From assembly GCA_050288625.1 (NCBI GenBank), contig JBNKEE010000062.1:26838-90837 (forward strand): a DNA stretch of 64,000 nucleotides, in the 5' to 3' direction. Under the pieces are notes generated by a model. It was not told where the DNA came from. It saw nothing but the letters and a program-made list of their open reading frames with translations, and ran no database searches. The stretch is from JAAGZL01 sp050288625 (GTDB taxonomy: Bacteria > Pseudomonadota > Gammaproteobacteria > Chromatiales > Chromatiaceae). The first letter of the stretch is position 1, and each line of letters begins with the position of its first letter. This document shows, in pieces, positions 15,458-23,723 of this stretch. The position numbers and the translations under genes were made by a program.

Positions 15458-16891
15458 ATGGGTATTCGTCAAAAAACCAAGATTATTGCCACTGTAGGGC
15501 CAGCCAGTGATTCCGTCGATATTCTAAAGGAGATGATCCAAGCCGGTGCAAGTGTTTTTCGGATCAATCTCTCATTTGGGACTGGTCCTGATCAGGCACA
15601 GAGAGTGGAGCTTGTACGCCGGGCCGCGAGAGAGGATGGGAGGCATGTGGCGATCATGGCTGATACCCGAGGGATAGAGATACGTACCGGCACGTTGGAG
15701 AAGGAGTTTATTGAACTTCAGGATGGGGGCGACTTCGAGATCTATTGCGATGGACGTGTTGGTAATTCAAAAGGTGTTTCTGTCTCGTATCAGGGGCTTT
15801 ATAAGGACGTTGCTGCTGAGACAACCATCCTGCTTGATGATGGTGCGATAGAGCTGGCGGTAGTTGCTATCAAGGAACGCGTTATACAGTGCCGAGTGAT
15901 TCATGGAGGTATCCTGCGCCACAGAAAAGGGGTCAATCTCCCCAATACTCAGCTCCCCGTTAGTGCAGTGAGTCCGGAAAATCGCGAAGTGGTGGTACGG
16001 GAGATGGGTTTTGCGGCCCAGCATGGTATTGAATATGTTGCGGCATCATTCATTCAGACCGCCAATGACATACATGAACTGCGCAAGGTTCAACAGGAGT
16101 TCGGGGTCGGCATTCCCGTTATCGCCAAGATAGAGAACCGTGCCGGGATAAACAACCTGGACGAGATAGTAGAGGCCGCAGATGGCGTGATGGTAGCCCG
16201 GGGAGACCTCGGCGTAGAGTTGCCGTTGGCCGAGGTTCCTGGGATGCAGAAGAAGATCATTCGAGCCACTGTTTCTCTCGGTAAACCGGTGATTACGGCA
16301 ACGGAGATGCTATCTTCCATGGAACGCAATCCCAAACCCACCAGAGCCGAAGCCAGCGACGTGGCCAATGCCATCCTGGACGGCACCTCTGCCATCATGC
16401 TTTCAGGTGAGACCGCAATAGGAAAATACCCGGTAAAGGCGGTGCAGACCATGGCGGAACTTGCCGAGCAGGCCGAGGCATCCCTGGCAGAATATGGATT
16501 TTTGCAGACGGTTAAGCCGAACCCTTCTAACAAGGTGACCGACGCGATCAGTACGGCGGTTACCAGCATGGCAAAACGACTTGACGCTAAGGCTATATTC
16601 AGTCTCACAGAGACCGGCTTTAGCCCCAGACAGATCTCACGACATCGACCTGAGTGTCCGATTTTTGCCGTTACGTCGTCTGAGGCGGTAGCCCGTAAGT
16701 TGGCCCTGAACTGGGGGGTGCTGCCACTGTTTCGCACAGGTGAACTAAATGATGAAGAGAAGATCATCTGTGGTATAAAGCGTGCGCGTGAGCTGGGCTA
16801 TATCTCCAGCGGGGACCTGGTGCTGACTGTTGCCGGTAAGTTTCAGACGGCTGGCGGAACTGACTATATCAGGGTTATGACAGTAGAGTAG
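15458..16891 (+). CDS. pyk: Pyruvate kinase
   Basis: 477 residues; makes ATP and pyruvate from phosphoenolpyruvate. The start TKIIATVGPASDSVDILKEMI, the active-site region VIAKIENRAGINNLDEI (catalytic Lys with IENRAG), DGVMVARGDLGVELP and the TATEMLSSM stretch are all present, with the C-terminal allosteric domain about 350-477. The best ribosome-site match, AAAGGAG (15434-15440), lies 17 bases before the ATG, unusually far, and no better in-frame start exists closer to it. It converges on fumA. Confidence 0.95.
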   Translation: MGIRQKTKIIATVGPASDSVDILKEMIQAGASVFRINLSFGTGPDQAQRVELVRRAAREDGRHVAIMADTRGIEIRTGTLEKEFIELQDGGDFEIYCDGRVGNSKGVSVSYQGLYKDVAAETTILLDDGAIELAVVAIKERVIQCRVIHGGILRHRKGVNLPNTQLPVSAVSPENREVVVREMGFAAQHGIEYVAASFIQTANDIHELRKVQQEFGVGIPVIAKIENRAGINNLDEIVEAADGVMVARGDLGVELPLAEVPGMQKKIIRATVSLGKPVITATEMLSSMERNPKPTRAEASDVANAILDGTSAIMLSGETAIGKYPVKAVQTMAELAEQAEASLAEYGFLQTVKPNPSNKVTDAISTAVTSMAKRLDAKAIFSLTETGFSPRQISRHRPECPIFAVTSSEAVARKLALNWGVLPLFRTGELNDEEKIICGIKRARELGYISSGDLVLTVAGKFQTAGGTDYIRVMTVE

Positions 16892-16904
16892 GCGTTTCCA
16901 TGCT

Positions 16905-16945
16905 CCCTTCTCCCCTTGGGGAGAAGGGATGGGGTTGAGGGGACG
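16905..16945. repeat. REP-like palindrome between pyk and fumA
   Basis: Perfect 11-base arms CCCTTCTCCCC (16905-16915) / GGGGAGAAGGG (16918-16928) around TT, then ATGGGGTTGAGGGG. It is the best-formed member of the family also seen near 5477, 7434 and 13211. Placed between convergent genes, it could serve as a bidirectional terminator. Confidence 0.7.
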
Positions 16946-16961
16946 TCTTAATTACCGCAAC

Positions 16962-18476
16962 TTACTTCTTCATATCCTCAATCTTAATCCGCCACTCAGC
17001 CGGTCCGGTCTGATGTACGGAGGTACCTTTGCTATCCACCGCTACGGTCACTGGCATATCCTTTACATCGAATTCGCGGATCGCTTCCATGCCCAGATCT
17101 TCGAACGCTACGATCCGCGCAGAGCGGATCGCTTTGGAAACCAGATAGGCGGCTCCTCCAACTGCCATCAGGTAGGCAGCCCCATGTTTCTTGATCGACT
17201 CTATAGTGTTTGGTCCTCGTTCTGCCTTGCCCACCATTCCTATCAGTCCCATGTCTGATAACATCATGTCGGTAAACTTGTCCATACGGGTTGCCGTGGT
17301 AGGACCAGCCGGACCTACTGCCTCGTCTCTTACCGGGTCTACCGGCCCCACGTAGTAGATGAAACGGCCGTTGAAGTCTACTCCCTCCGGCAGAGGTTCT
17401 CCCTTCTCATATAGTTGTTGGATACGTTTGTGAGCTGCGTCGCGTCCGGTGAGAAGTTTGCCGGAAAGCAGGAGGCTTTCGCCCGGCTGCCAGCTTGCAA
17501 TCTCTTCCTTAGAGACTGTATCCAGATTTACTCGACGGGCGCTGGCGGCGCCATCCATGGAGATCTCTGGCCACTCATCTATGCTTGGTGGTTGCAGGTC
17601 CACGGGCCCACTACCATCTAGAATGAACTCCACGTGGCGGGTGGCGGCACAGTTGGGAATCATGGCTACCGGGAGGGAGGCGGCGTGGGTCGGGTAGTCA
17701 TTGATCTTGATATCCAGCACGGTGGTTAGCCCGCCCAGACCCTGTGCCCCGATGCCTAGGGCATTCACTTTCTCAAATAGCTCAAGGCGCAGCTCCTCTA
17801 CCCGGTTTTGCGGTCCGCGGGCTTTGAGTTCGTGGATATCGATGTGCTCCATTAGGGACTCTTTGGCCAGAAGCATGGCCTTTTCAGATGAGCCGCCGAT
17901 GCCGATGCCTAGCATGCCAGGTGGGCACCAGCCTGCCCCCATCTTCGGGACTGTCTCCAATACCCAGTCTACTAAGCTATCTGATGGATTGAGTATGGTG
18001 AACTTAGACTTGTTTTCCGATCCGCCACCCTTGGCCGCTAGTTTTATCAATAGCTTGTCGCCCGGAACTATTTTGGTGTGGATTATCGCAGGGGTATTGT
18101 CCTTGGTGTTTTTGCGCGCCCCAGCGGGATCGGACACCATAGATGCGCGGAGCACATTATCCGGGTTGTTGTAACCACGTCGCACACCCTCGTTTATCAT
18201 ATCCTCCAGGCCCATGTCTCCATCGAATTTGAGGTTCATGCCCACCTCTAAAAATACTACTACCATTCCGGTGTCCTGGCAGATTGGACGTTTGCCTTCG
18301 GCGCACATCCTGGAATTAACCAGGATCTGGGTCATGGCGTCCTTAGCCGCGGGAGACTGTTCTATCTCCCATGCCTTGGTCAGGGCCCTGATATAATCAA
18401 CGGGGTGATAGTAAGAGATGTATTGCAGGGCGTCCGCAATACTCTGGATAAGGTCTTCCTGGCGAATTTTAGTCAT
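16962..18476 (-). CDS. Fumarate hydratase class I (Fe-S dependent)
   Basis: 504 residues from the ATG at 18476 (MTKIRQEDLIQSIADALQYISYYHP); an upstream start at 18515 would add 13 residues without family support. It interconverts fumarate and malate in the TCA cycle with an oxygen-labile 4Fe-4S cluster. The N-terminal alpha domain includes CQDTGMVVVFLEVG and GGGSENKSKF, and the C-terminal beta domain includes GPTTATRMDKFTD and the terminal SVHQTGPAEW. Length fits the roughly 505-residue one-polypeptide fumarases. Convergent with pyk, divergent from the small gene at 18638. Confidence 0.93.
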   Translation of the reverse strand: MTKIRQEDLIQSIADALQYISYYHPVDYIRALTKAWEIEQSPAAKDAMTQILVNSRMCAEGKRPICQDTGMVVVFLEVGMNLKFDGDMGLEDMINEGVRRGYNNPDNVLRASMVSDPAGARKNTKDNTPAIIHTKIVPGDKLLIKLAAKGGGSENKSKFTILNPSDSLVDWVLETVPKMGAGWCPPGMLGIGIGGSSEKAMLLAKESLMEHIDIHELKARGPQNRVEELRLELFEKVNALGIGAQGLGGLTTVLDIKINDYPTHAASLPVAMIPNCAATRHVEFILDGSGPVDLQPPSIDEWPEISMDGAASARRVNLDTVSKEEIASWQPGESLLLSGKLLTGRDAAHKRIQQLYEKGEPLPEGVDFNGRFIYYVGPVDPVRDEAVGPAGPTTATRMDKFTDMMLSDMGLIGMVGKAERGPNTIESIKKHGAAYLMAVGGAAYLVSKAIRSARIVAFEDLGMEAIREFDVKDMPVTVAVDSKGTSVHQTGPAEWRIKIEDMKK

Positions 18477-18637
18477 ATTTTGGCTACCGATAGTTATTTT
18501 CTGATGTTGTCTCAATTATTCAAAATTGCGTCGCATGTCACTTTGTTAGTCCCATCTCAAGGTATTATACTTAAAGCGTTAGTCATGAGAATGGCAACTG
18601 TGGCCCTATGCCTTCGGGTAGAGAGTAGTAGGTATAT

Positions 18638-18895
18638 ATGTCTGATTCTGAAGATAAAAATGTAGATAAGCAATGGCCTAAGGTTAGCGTCAGCGGTCTA
18701 GAGGCGGATATTGCATATTTCGATGCCCGCTTGTCTATGCTGGAGGATAATGTCACAACCACCCACCAGGAGGCCCAAACCAAGGCCTTTAAGGCCTTGG
18801 AGTCCACCCTTATCGGGATGTTGTTAAAGGTACGTATGCAGTCTGGCGACGATACAAAACGTAGAAAAAAGAAAAAAAAGCCAAGTACGGATTGA
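18638..18895 (+). CDS. Small conserved-looking protein, Lys-rich C-terminus
   Basis: 85 residues. I do not recognise the family with certainty. It is acidic at the N-terminus, has a predicted helix about 20-70 (ADIAYFDARLSMLEDNV...), and ends in a basic run (KRRKKKKKPSTD). There is no signal peptide or membrane segment. A helical dimer or nucleic-acid-associated protein is possible. It diverges from fumA and converges on the DUF2934 gene. Confidence 0.55.
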   Translation: MSDSEDKNVDKQWPKVSVSGLEADIAYFDARLSMLEDNVTTTHQEAQTKAFKALESTLIGMLLKVRMQSGDDTKRRKKKKKPSTD

Positions 18896-18919
18896 TAAGT
18901 ACCCTCGTGGTTGCTTACA

Positions 18920-19213
18920 TCATTTTAGCTCCTTGCTGATCATCTTTTCCGCCTCAATCCAATCATCCAGTTCATAGTTTCCTTGATGGCCGCGTTTCTG
19001 TGCGAGGTAATATGCTGCGGTACGAATCATCTCGATCCGTTCTTCCGCACTTATCTTTTTCTTCTGTTTTGAATTTTTAGGTGCTTTGATTTTATGTTTG
19101 TCCTTTTTCGGTTTTTTATCCTTTACGTCCTTTTTTTTGACTGAAATTTTCTTCCCTTTTTTCTTGGTTTCATCCTTGTTTTTTTTCTTAGCCTTAGGTT
19201 TGTCTTTAGCCAT
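18920..19213 (-). CDS. DUF2934-domain small protein with Lys-rich N-terminus
   Basis: 97 residues. The first 55 are a very basic Lys/Asp/Pro low-complexity tail. The last 45 (ISAEERIEMIRTAAYYLAQKRG, then DDWIEAEKMI) match the DUF2934 helical domain, whose RIRxxAYxLWExRG...DWLxAE pattern is common in proteobacteria. The role is unknown. AGGAG precedes the ATG on the minus strand. Confidence 0.75.
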   Translation of the reverse strand: MAKDKPKAKKKNKDETKKKGKKISVKKKDVKDKKPKKDKHKIKAPKNSKQKKKISAEERIEMIRTAAYYLAQKRGHQGNYELDDWIEAEKMISKELK

Positions 19214-19320
19214 GATCTCCTTGCCTCCTTACAGGTAGCTTACATTTTGTTGGGTGATCTATCTGTCCTGATCGCAGGATAAAATTGATTTGTTACAAGG
19301 ATATTAATTGGTTTCCAGAT

Positions 19321-19767
19321 CTATTTTGACAGCGCCCAGATGCCTATTTTGTGTTTTTTTGCCCTCTGCATAGTCTTTGAGTATAGATTATTATCCAACA
19401 CTGTTTGAAAGTCTGGTTTGTGTATGACAAGACCTGCTGATAGCAGTCGTAGGTTGATATCTGAGTCACCTAGCAGCACCTTGCCTATCGGATGCCCCCA
19501 GCGATTACTTATGCGAAATTCTACGGTTACCGGCCGCCCAGCTACCAGAGTAGAAAGCCTTTTCTTGGCCGCACGCCCCAAGCTGGTTGTTAGTGGCGGT
19601 GCTTGTATTCCCAGAAGTTGAATCTGAATATGCTGGTTGTTATCTGTTGTAAGCAGTAGCTTGTCGCCGCTGATAATTTGAGATGGCCGTCCGGACAGAG
19701 TTGCTGCTACTGTTTCCTGCGTCAGCAGCAGAATTGTAATAAGAAATAAGACATATTTTCTATTCAT
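19321..19767 (-). CDS. Secreted SNase-fold protein, active site apparently lost
   Basis: 148 residues with a signal peptide (about 1-22, VLFLITILLLTQETVAA). The body follows the staphylococcal nuclease fold: SGDKLLL strand, IQIQLLGIQAPP loop, SLGRAAKKRLSTLVAGRPVTVEF helix and NRWGHPIGKVLL. Compared with the usual RLxGIDAPE...DrYGR pattern, the first Arg reads Gln, the metal/phosphate Asp and Glu of IDAPE read Gln and Pro, and the last Arg (YGR) reads His. Only the early GD Asp is kept. So the fold is supported but nuclease activity is doubtful. It could be a binding protein. It lies alone next to the tRNA pair. Confidence 0.7.
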   Translation of the reverse strand: MNRKYVLFLITILLLTQETVAATLSGRPSQIISGDKLLLTTDNNQHIQIQLLGIQAPPLTTSLGRAAKKRLSTLVAGRPVTVEFRISNRWGHPIGKVLLGDSDINLRLLSAGLVIHKPDFQTVLDNNLYSKTMQRAKKHKIGIWALSK

Positions 19768-19780
19768 AATTCAGAGAAAT

Positions 19781-19892
19781 ATGGCGCCCCCGTCACGATT
19801 ATTCGCCGCTTTGCGGCCCACCCCTGCGGGGCTGCCGTCGCTTTGCTCCTGCGTTCTGCGCAACCTTTGGTGGCTTGTTGAACGTGTGACCT
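19781..19892 (-). pseudogene. Interrupted 3' fragment of tRNA-Arg(CCT)
   Basis: Bases 19781-19800 repeat 19911-19930, the 3' end of the intact tRNA-Arg, with one mismatch. Bases 19880-19892 (GAACGTGTGACCT) repeat 19932-19944 exactly. Between them lie 79 foreign bases (19801-19879), which enter precisely in the T-loop. The 5' half of the tRNA is absent. The insert contains small stems (GCCGC-TTT-GCGGC, CCCC-TGC-GGGG). Confidence 0.65.
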
Positions 19893-19911
19893 CGCGTGAC
19901 TGGATATTAAA

Positions 19912-19988
19912 TGGCGCCCCCGACACGATTCGAACGTGTGACCTTCCGCTTAGGAGGCGGATGCTCTATCCTGCTGAGCTACGGGGGC
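19912..19988 (-). tRNA. tRNA-Arg (anticodon CCT)
   Basis: 77 bases including encoded CCA. The acceptor stem GCCCCCG/CGGGGGC is perfect. The anticodon stem CCGC/GCGG encloses CTCCTAA with anticodon CCT, decoding AGG. The T-arm is ACACG-TTCGAAT-CGTGT. It is followed on the minus strand by the fragment of itself. Confidence 0.95.
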
Positions 19989-19996
19989 AAGGATTT

Positions 19997-20072
<76 letters not shown>

Positions 20073-20117
20073 AATAGGTTGGTTATTCTAAACTTGTTTG
20101 TCGGCGGCTGCCAATAT

Positions 20118-20603
20118 TTAGGCTTTGGTGTGTAGATTATTTGATTTGCTGAACTGGGTTTCGCCCTGCTGGCTGTAAGTGCCGGTTAAGTTTTCTTTGC
20201 CACTTAGGATATCCAGTGCCTGTTTAACCCTGCGTTGACCAATGGCTATGATGCCGCCATTTATTTCGTTTTGCTTCTGGAGCTGTTTTGCTGTGGCCTT
20301 CAGTTCACCCCAATTGGAATGAAGTTGGACATCTTGTGTTGCTGAAGCTACAGCTTTCTCTATTCCCTGTTCGTCACTGCTCAGTCCAAGTTCTTGCATG
20401 AAACGGTTACGATCACTGATGTTCCGTTCCATCAGACGCATATGTTCCAGCTTTTTATTGCTGGTGGACTTTATCTTTTCCGGATCACCCACGCTAAGCA
20501 CTTCATGTTCGTTTTTCAGCAACTCGAGCATGGTCCTTGCCATCTCTAGATCGGTAGCGATGAGGGAGGATAGAGTCCCTCTCTGTTCAGAGGTTAATTG
20601 CAT
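20118..20603 (-). CDS. flgN: Flagellar chaperone FlgN
   Basis: 161 residues, almost all helical. The N-terminal helix LTSEQRGTLSSLIATDLEMARTMLELLKNEHEVL and the following ‘sK..LL.'-type region match the FlgN family, which escorts the hook-junction proteins FlgK and FlgL to the export gate. The C-terminal 30 residues are polar. It follows flgM by 18 bases and shares its sigma28 promoter. Confidence 0.87.
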   Translation of the reverse strand: MQLTSEQRGTLSSLIATDLEMARTMLELLKNEHEVLSVGDPEKIKSTSNKKLEHMRLMERNISDRNRFMQELGLSSDEQGIEKAVASATQDVQLHSNWGELKATAKQLQKQNEINGGIIAIGQRRVKQALDILSGKENLTGTYSQQGETQFSKSNNLHTKA

Positions 20604-20621
20604 GTAGTTGCCTAGGATGAT

Positions 20622-20945
20622 TTAAGACAAGAAACTTTTTTCCATCTCCACAAGGTTATTGGCTGCATCGGCCTCACTTAGTTCCAACGTTCCGGTCGCC
20701 AAAGCACGCTGAACATCGGACACCCTTTGTACATCCACCACCGGAAGATCTGCGATTCTGTCTTCCAGAGCCCGCAACTGCATAGCGGAATCTGTCAGGC
20801 TTACTCTATCGCTTCCACCGTTGCTTGGCGATGATGTCGGCGCTTGTCGATTGTTGCTGTTTGTAGAGGAGGTAGCATTAACGTTACTGCTGTCTCCGGT
20901 ATCCTGAATCGGCTTGCCAGGTACGCCACTAATTTCAATCGTCAT
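20622..20945 (-). CDS. flgM: Anti-sigma28 factor FlgM
   Basis: 107 residues. The N-terminal half is disordered (Asn/Ser/Thr-rich); the C-terminal half carries the sigma28-binding helices (DRVSLTDSAMQLRALED, VDVQRVSDVQRALATGTL). FlgM holds FliA inactive until the hook is complete and it is exported. The gene has its own sigma28 promoter at 20982-21008, the usual feedback arrangement. Confidence 0.9.
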   Translation of the reverse strand: MTIEISGVPGKPIQDTGDSSNVNATSSTNSNNRQAPTSSPSNGGSDRVSLTDSAMQLRALEDRIADLPVVDVQRVSDVQRALATGTLELSEADAANNLVEMEKSFLS

Positions 20946-20981
20946 AGTACACCTTTGTTAGTTCCTATCCATACACTCGTT

Positions 20982-21008
20982 TTATCGGCCATTGCTTTTT
21001 GTACTTTA
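20982..21008 (-). promoter_or_regulatory. sigma28 (FliA) promoter for flgMN
   Basis: On the minus strand TAAAGTAC, exactly 11 bases, then GCCGATAA: the -10 is a perfect match and the -35 nearly so. It lies 37 bases before the flgM ATG. Confidence 0.9.
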
Positions 21009-21066
21009 ACCAAATAAGGATTCTTATGATTATTTTTACCAAAAAGTTACGAACCTGGTTCACATT

Positions 21067-21798
21067 TTACATAGGCACTTCAACTATTCCAGGGGCAATG
21101 ACCCTGGCGTCGATCTCCCTGTTAGAACTTTCATTCCTTACTCTGATAATTTGTCCCAGACTTCCATTTTGCAGTGCCTTGCCCATCATGCGAACCTGAA
21201 TCGATTCTTTGCTTGCCTGAATGATAACTCGAGTATTGCGCTTTACTGTAAGTGGTTTATCCAGTTGGTGTGGTGTGAGAACTTGATGTCGCCGTACCCT
21301 TTGACGTAACTTTTTCCCTACTGCTGCGCTAGTTTCTTCCAGGTAGCCACGATGTAGTCTTGAAATGTCCCTCTTTTCCATGGTTATATCGCCTGGGCCG
21401 ATTACAGACCCGCGTGGCATGCTTCTCTTTGAGACGACTACTTCCGCCATTACTTTGACGGATACAGGCACAAATAGGCTCCATGGGTTTGCACCATTAC
21501 ACCTAACTCCCACGGTTATTTTGCCAGTCTGCTTCTTTCCTTGAGGGGTATAACTCTCCAACGGCTTGTCACACTGTTTCAGCCGCAGGCGACTGTCCAG
21601 GTGTCCTGCTATCACCTCCGGAGGTGATGCGTATTCCCCGCTTTGGTCCAGTATATGCTGACGTGCTGTATCCATTATGCTTTCATGGGACTGATATTCT
21701 GCCGCCATAATACTGGATGTGGTAGAGACCCATAATAGGGCCAAAGCCACGGAATATATGGTTATGACAGGGATTATTTTGATGTTGTTTGAGACCAT
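21067..21798 (-). CDS. flgA: Flagellar P-ring assembly chaperone FlgA
   Basis: 243 residues from ATG 21798. Signal peptide MVSNNIKIIPVITIYSVALA..., then the SAF domain (about 120-190: VSKRSMPRGSVIGPGDITME) and the FlgA C-terminal domain ending GIVEVPM. It helps FlgI form the P-ring in the periplasm. A longer start at 21840 was rejected because it lies upstream of the predicted transcription start of the sigma54 promoter at 21836-21851. Divergent from cheV. Confidence 0.92.
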   Translation of the reverse strand: MVSNNIKIIPVITIYSVALALLWVSTTSSIMAAEYQSHESIMDTARQHILDQSGEYASPPEVIAGHLDSRLRLKQCDKPLESYTPQGKKQTGKITVGVRCNGANPWSLFVPVSVKVMAEVVVSKRSMPRGSVIGPGDITMEKRDISRLHRGYLEETSAAVGKKLRQRVRRHQVLTPHQLDKPLTVKRNTRVIIQASKESIQVRMMGKALQNGSLGQIIRVRNESSNREIDARVIAPGIVEVPM

Positions 21799-21835
21799 AT
21801 CTGTATGTTGTTTTGCTAATGCTATTAAACTTGCA

Positions 21836-21851
21836 TGCAAGTGATATGCCA
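21836..21851 (-). promoter_or_regulatory. sigma54 promoter for flgA
   Basis: Minus strand TGGCATATCACTTGCA: GG and GC are exactly 10 bases apart, and the -12 half is a perfect TTGCA. The predicted start near 21825 gives a short leader to ATG 21798. Confidence 0.88.
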
Positions 21852-21876
21852 GTAATCGCTGGTCATGCTCTGCGGT

Positions 21877-21903
21877 TAAAGTAAAGTTTTGGGTTGCCGC
21901 TAT
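21877..21903 (+). promoter_or_regulatory. sigma28 promoter for cheVR
   Basis: TAAAGTAA, 11 bases, GCCGCTAT. It lies 32 bases before cheV and back to back with the flgA sigma54 promoter. Confidence 0.8.
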
Positions 21904-21935
21904 ATCCTGGGTGAGAAGAATATACGGGGCAGATA

Positions 21936-22871
21936 ATGGCGGGAATCCTTGAAGGCGTTGATCAGCGTACCAATTTGGCAGGGCATAACCGCATGGAGCT
22001 GCTTTTGTTTAGATTGTCGGGGCGGCAACGATATGGCATCAACGTCTTTAAGGTGCAGGAGGTAATAACCTGCCCAGAACTCACGGATATTCCTGGTTCG
22101 CACCCTGTAGTATGTGGTGTAGCGAAATTGCGTGGAAAGACCGTAACGGTTATAGATCTTTCCATGGCTATAGGCGGTCGCTCGTTGGGGGACCCGAAAG
22201 ATCACTTCGTTGTGATAACAGAGTACAATCGCCGGGTCCAGGGTTTTTTAGTTGGCTCAGTTGATCGTATCATTAATATTAATTGGAAAGATATCCTGCC
22301 TCCACCAAAAGGGGTGTCGGACGAAAGTTATATGACTGCTGTTACCAAGATTGATGATGAGCTGGTTGAGATCATTGATGTTGAAAAGGTTATGCAGGAG
22401 GTTATGGGTATAAGTTGCAATATTTCAGATGGTGTTATTGATGATGCGGTCAAAGGACATGGATGTCATGTTTTGGTGGTAGATGACTCCAGCGTGGCGC
22501 GTAAGCAGATAAAGCGAGTGCTGGATAAAATGGGGGTCGAAGCCACCCTTTGCACCGATGGCAAAGATGGGTTGAGACAACTCAGAGAATGGGTGGCTGA
22601 AGGAATAAATCTAAGGGAGTGGTTGCCATTGATCATATCAGATGTAGAGATGCCGGAGATGGACGGTTATTCTCTAACTTCAGCCATTCGTAAAGATCCA
22701 GAATTGCATGAGTTACATATTATCCTCCATACTTCGCTCAGTGGTGTGTTTAACCAAGCCATGGTGGAGAAGGTTGGGGCAAACCAGTTTCTTGCTAAGT
22801 ATGAACCAGATGAACTGACCAAGATGGTTCAGGATCGCCTGCTTGAGCACATGGCTGAGCAAGAACGTTAA
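21936..22871 (+). CDS. cheV: Chemotaxis coupling protein CheV (CheW-receiver)
   Basis: 311 residues. Residues about 10-160 form a CheW-like domain (LLLFRLSGRQRYGINVFKVQEV, VCGVAKLRGKTVTVIDL). Residues about 175-305 form a receiver (HVLVVDDSSVARKQI; phosphoacceptor Asp in LIISDVEMPEMDG; conserved HTSLS and Lys near FLAKYEPDE). It couples receptors to CheA and tunes adaptation. Followed 18 bases later by cheR. cheVR beside flgA/flgB is the Pseudomonas/Vibrio order. Confidence 0.93.
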   Translation: MAGILEGVDQRTNLAGHNRMELLLFRLSGRQRYGINVFKVQEVITCPELTDIPGSHPVVCGVAKLRGKTVTVIDLSMAIGGRSLGDPKDHFVVITEYNRRVQGFLVGSVDRIININWKDILPPPKGVSDESYMTAVTKIDDELVEIIDVEKVMQEVMGISCNISDGVIDDAVKGHGCHVLVVDDSSVARKQIKRVLDKMGVEATLCTDGKDGLRQLREWVAEGINLREWLPLIISDVEMPEMDGYSLTSAIRKDPELHELHIILHTSLSGVFNQAMVEKVGANQFLAKYEPDELTKMVQDRLLEHMAEQER

Positions 22872-22889
22872 TAACATATGGAATAACTA

Positions 22890-23723
22890 GTGGTAAAGAA
22901 CAATATGCTTGGTCCAGGAGAATATGAGGCGTTCCAGAAGTATCTACAGGATGCCTGTGGAATCGTCCTTGGCCATGGTAAGGAATACCTTGTTACTAGT
23001 CGCCTTTCATCTTTATTGCAGTCCAATAACATTGGGTCAGTCGGTGAACTTTTACGGCAGCTTCAGAAACCCAACAATAAAAGTTTGCAAGTAAGTATTA
23101 TCGATGCAATGACTACTAACGAAACCTTTTGGTTTCGCGATATGCCTCACTACCAGATTCTAATCGATCAAATCTTGCCGGAAGCTGAGTCAAGACCCGG
23201 AAGGTCTATGCGTATATGGTCTGCCGCCTGCTCATCTGGGCAGGAGCCTTACAATATCAGTATGACCGTACAGAAATATATCTCTTCCAACCCTGGCCGT
23301 CTCTCAGGCGGTGTTGAGATTATGGGGACAGATATATCTAACCGGATGTTGGAAGAGGCTAAAAAGGGGATCTATTGTGGCATAGCGGCGTCGCGTGGAT
23401 TGAGTGCGGAACAGAGTAAACGTTTCTTCATTCCGCATGATGGTTGTATTGAAGTGCGTCCTGAGATACGCAGGCGTGTATCTTTTCGTTACCATAATAT
23501 GACCGAAAGCTATGCGTTGATGGGACGCTTTGATGTGATTTTTTGTAGGAACGTGCTCATCTATTTTTCATCTGAGAAGAAGGCGGACATCATCGCACGC
23601 ATGGCACGCGTGCTTAACCCAAGAGGTTATCTGTTCCTTGGTTCTACCGAGTCTCTTACTGCCCATTCTGATCTGTTTGAGATGGTCAATAGAGATGGCG
23701 GCATAGTCTATCGCCTTAAATAG
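22890..23723 (+). CDS. cheR: Chemoreceptor methyltransferase CheR
   Basis: 277 residues from GTG 22890; ATG 22905 (MLGPGEYEAFQKYL) is an equally good start. It methylates receptor glutamates using S-adenosylmethionine. The N-terminal helical domain (YEAFQKYLQDACGIVLGHGKEYLV) is followed by the SAM-binding domain with TTNETFWFRD, RIWSAACSSGQEPYNISM, GTDISNRMLEEA and FDVIFCRNVLIYF. Confidence 0.94.
   Translation: MVKNNMLGPGEYEAFQKYLQDACGIVLGHGKEYLVTSRLSSLLQSNNIGSVGELLRQLQKPNNKSLQVSIIDAMTTNETFWFRDMPHYQILIDQILPEAESRPGRSMRIWSAACSSGQEPYNISMTVQKYISSNPGRLSGGVEIMGTDISNRMLEEAKKGIYCGIAASRGLSAEQSKRFFIPHDGCIEVRPEIRRRVSFRYHNMTESYALMGRFDVIFCRNVLIYFSSEKKADIIARMARVLNPRGYLFLGSTESLTAHSDLFEMVNRDGGIVYRLK

Noticed and set aside
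21799..21840. N-terminal extension of FlgA
   Set aside because: Lies upstream of the sigma54 start and would place 14 residues before the signal peptide.
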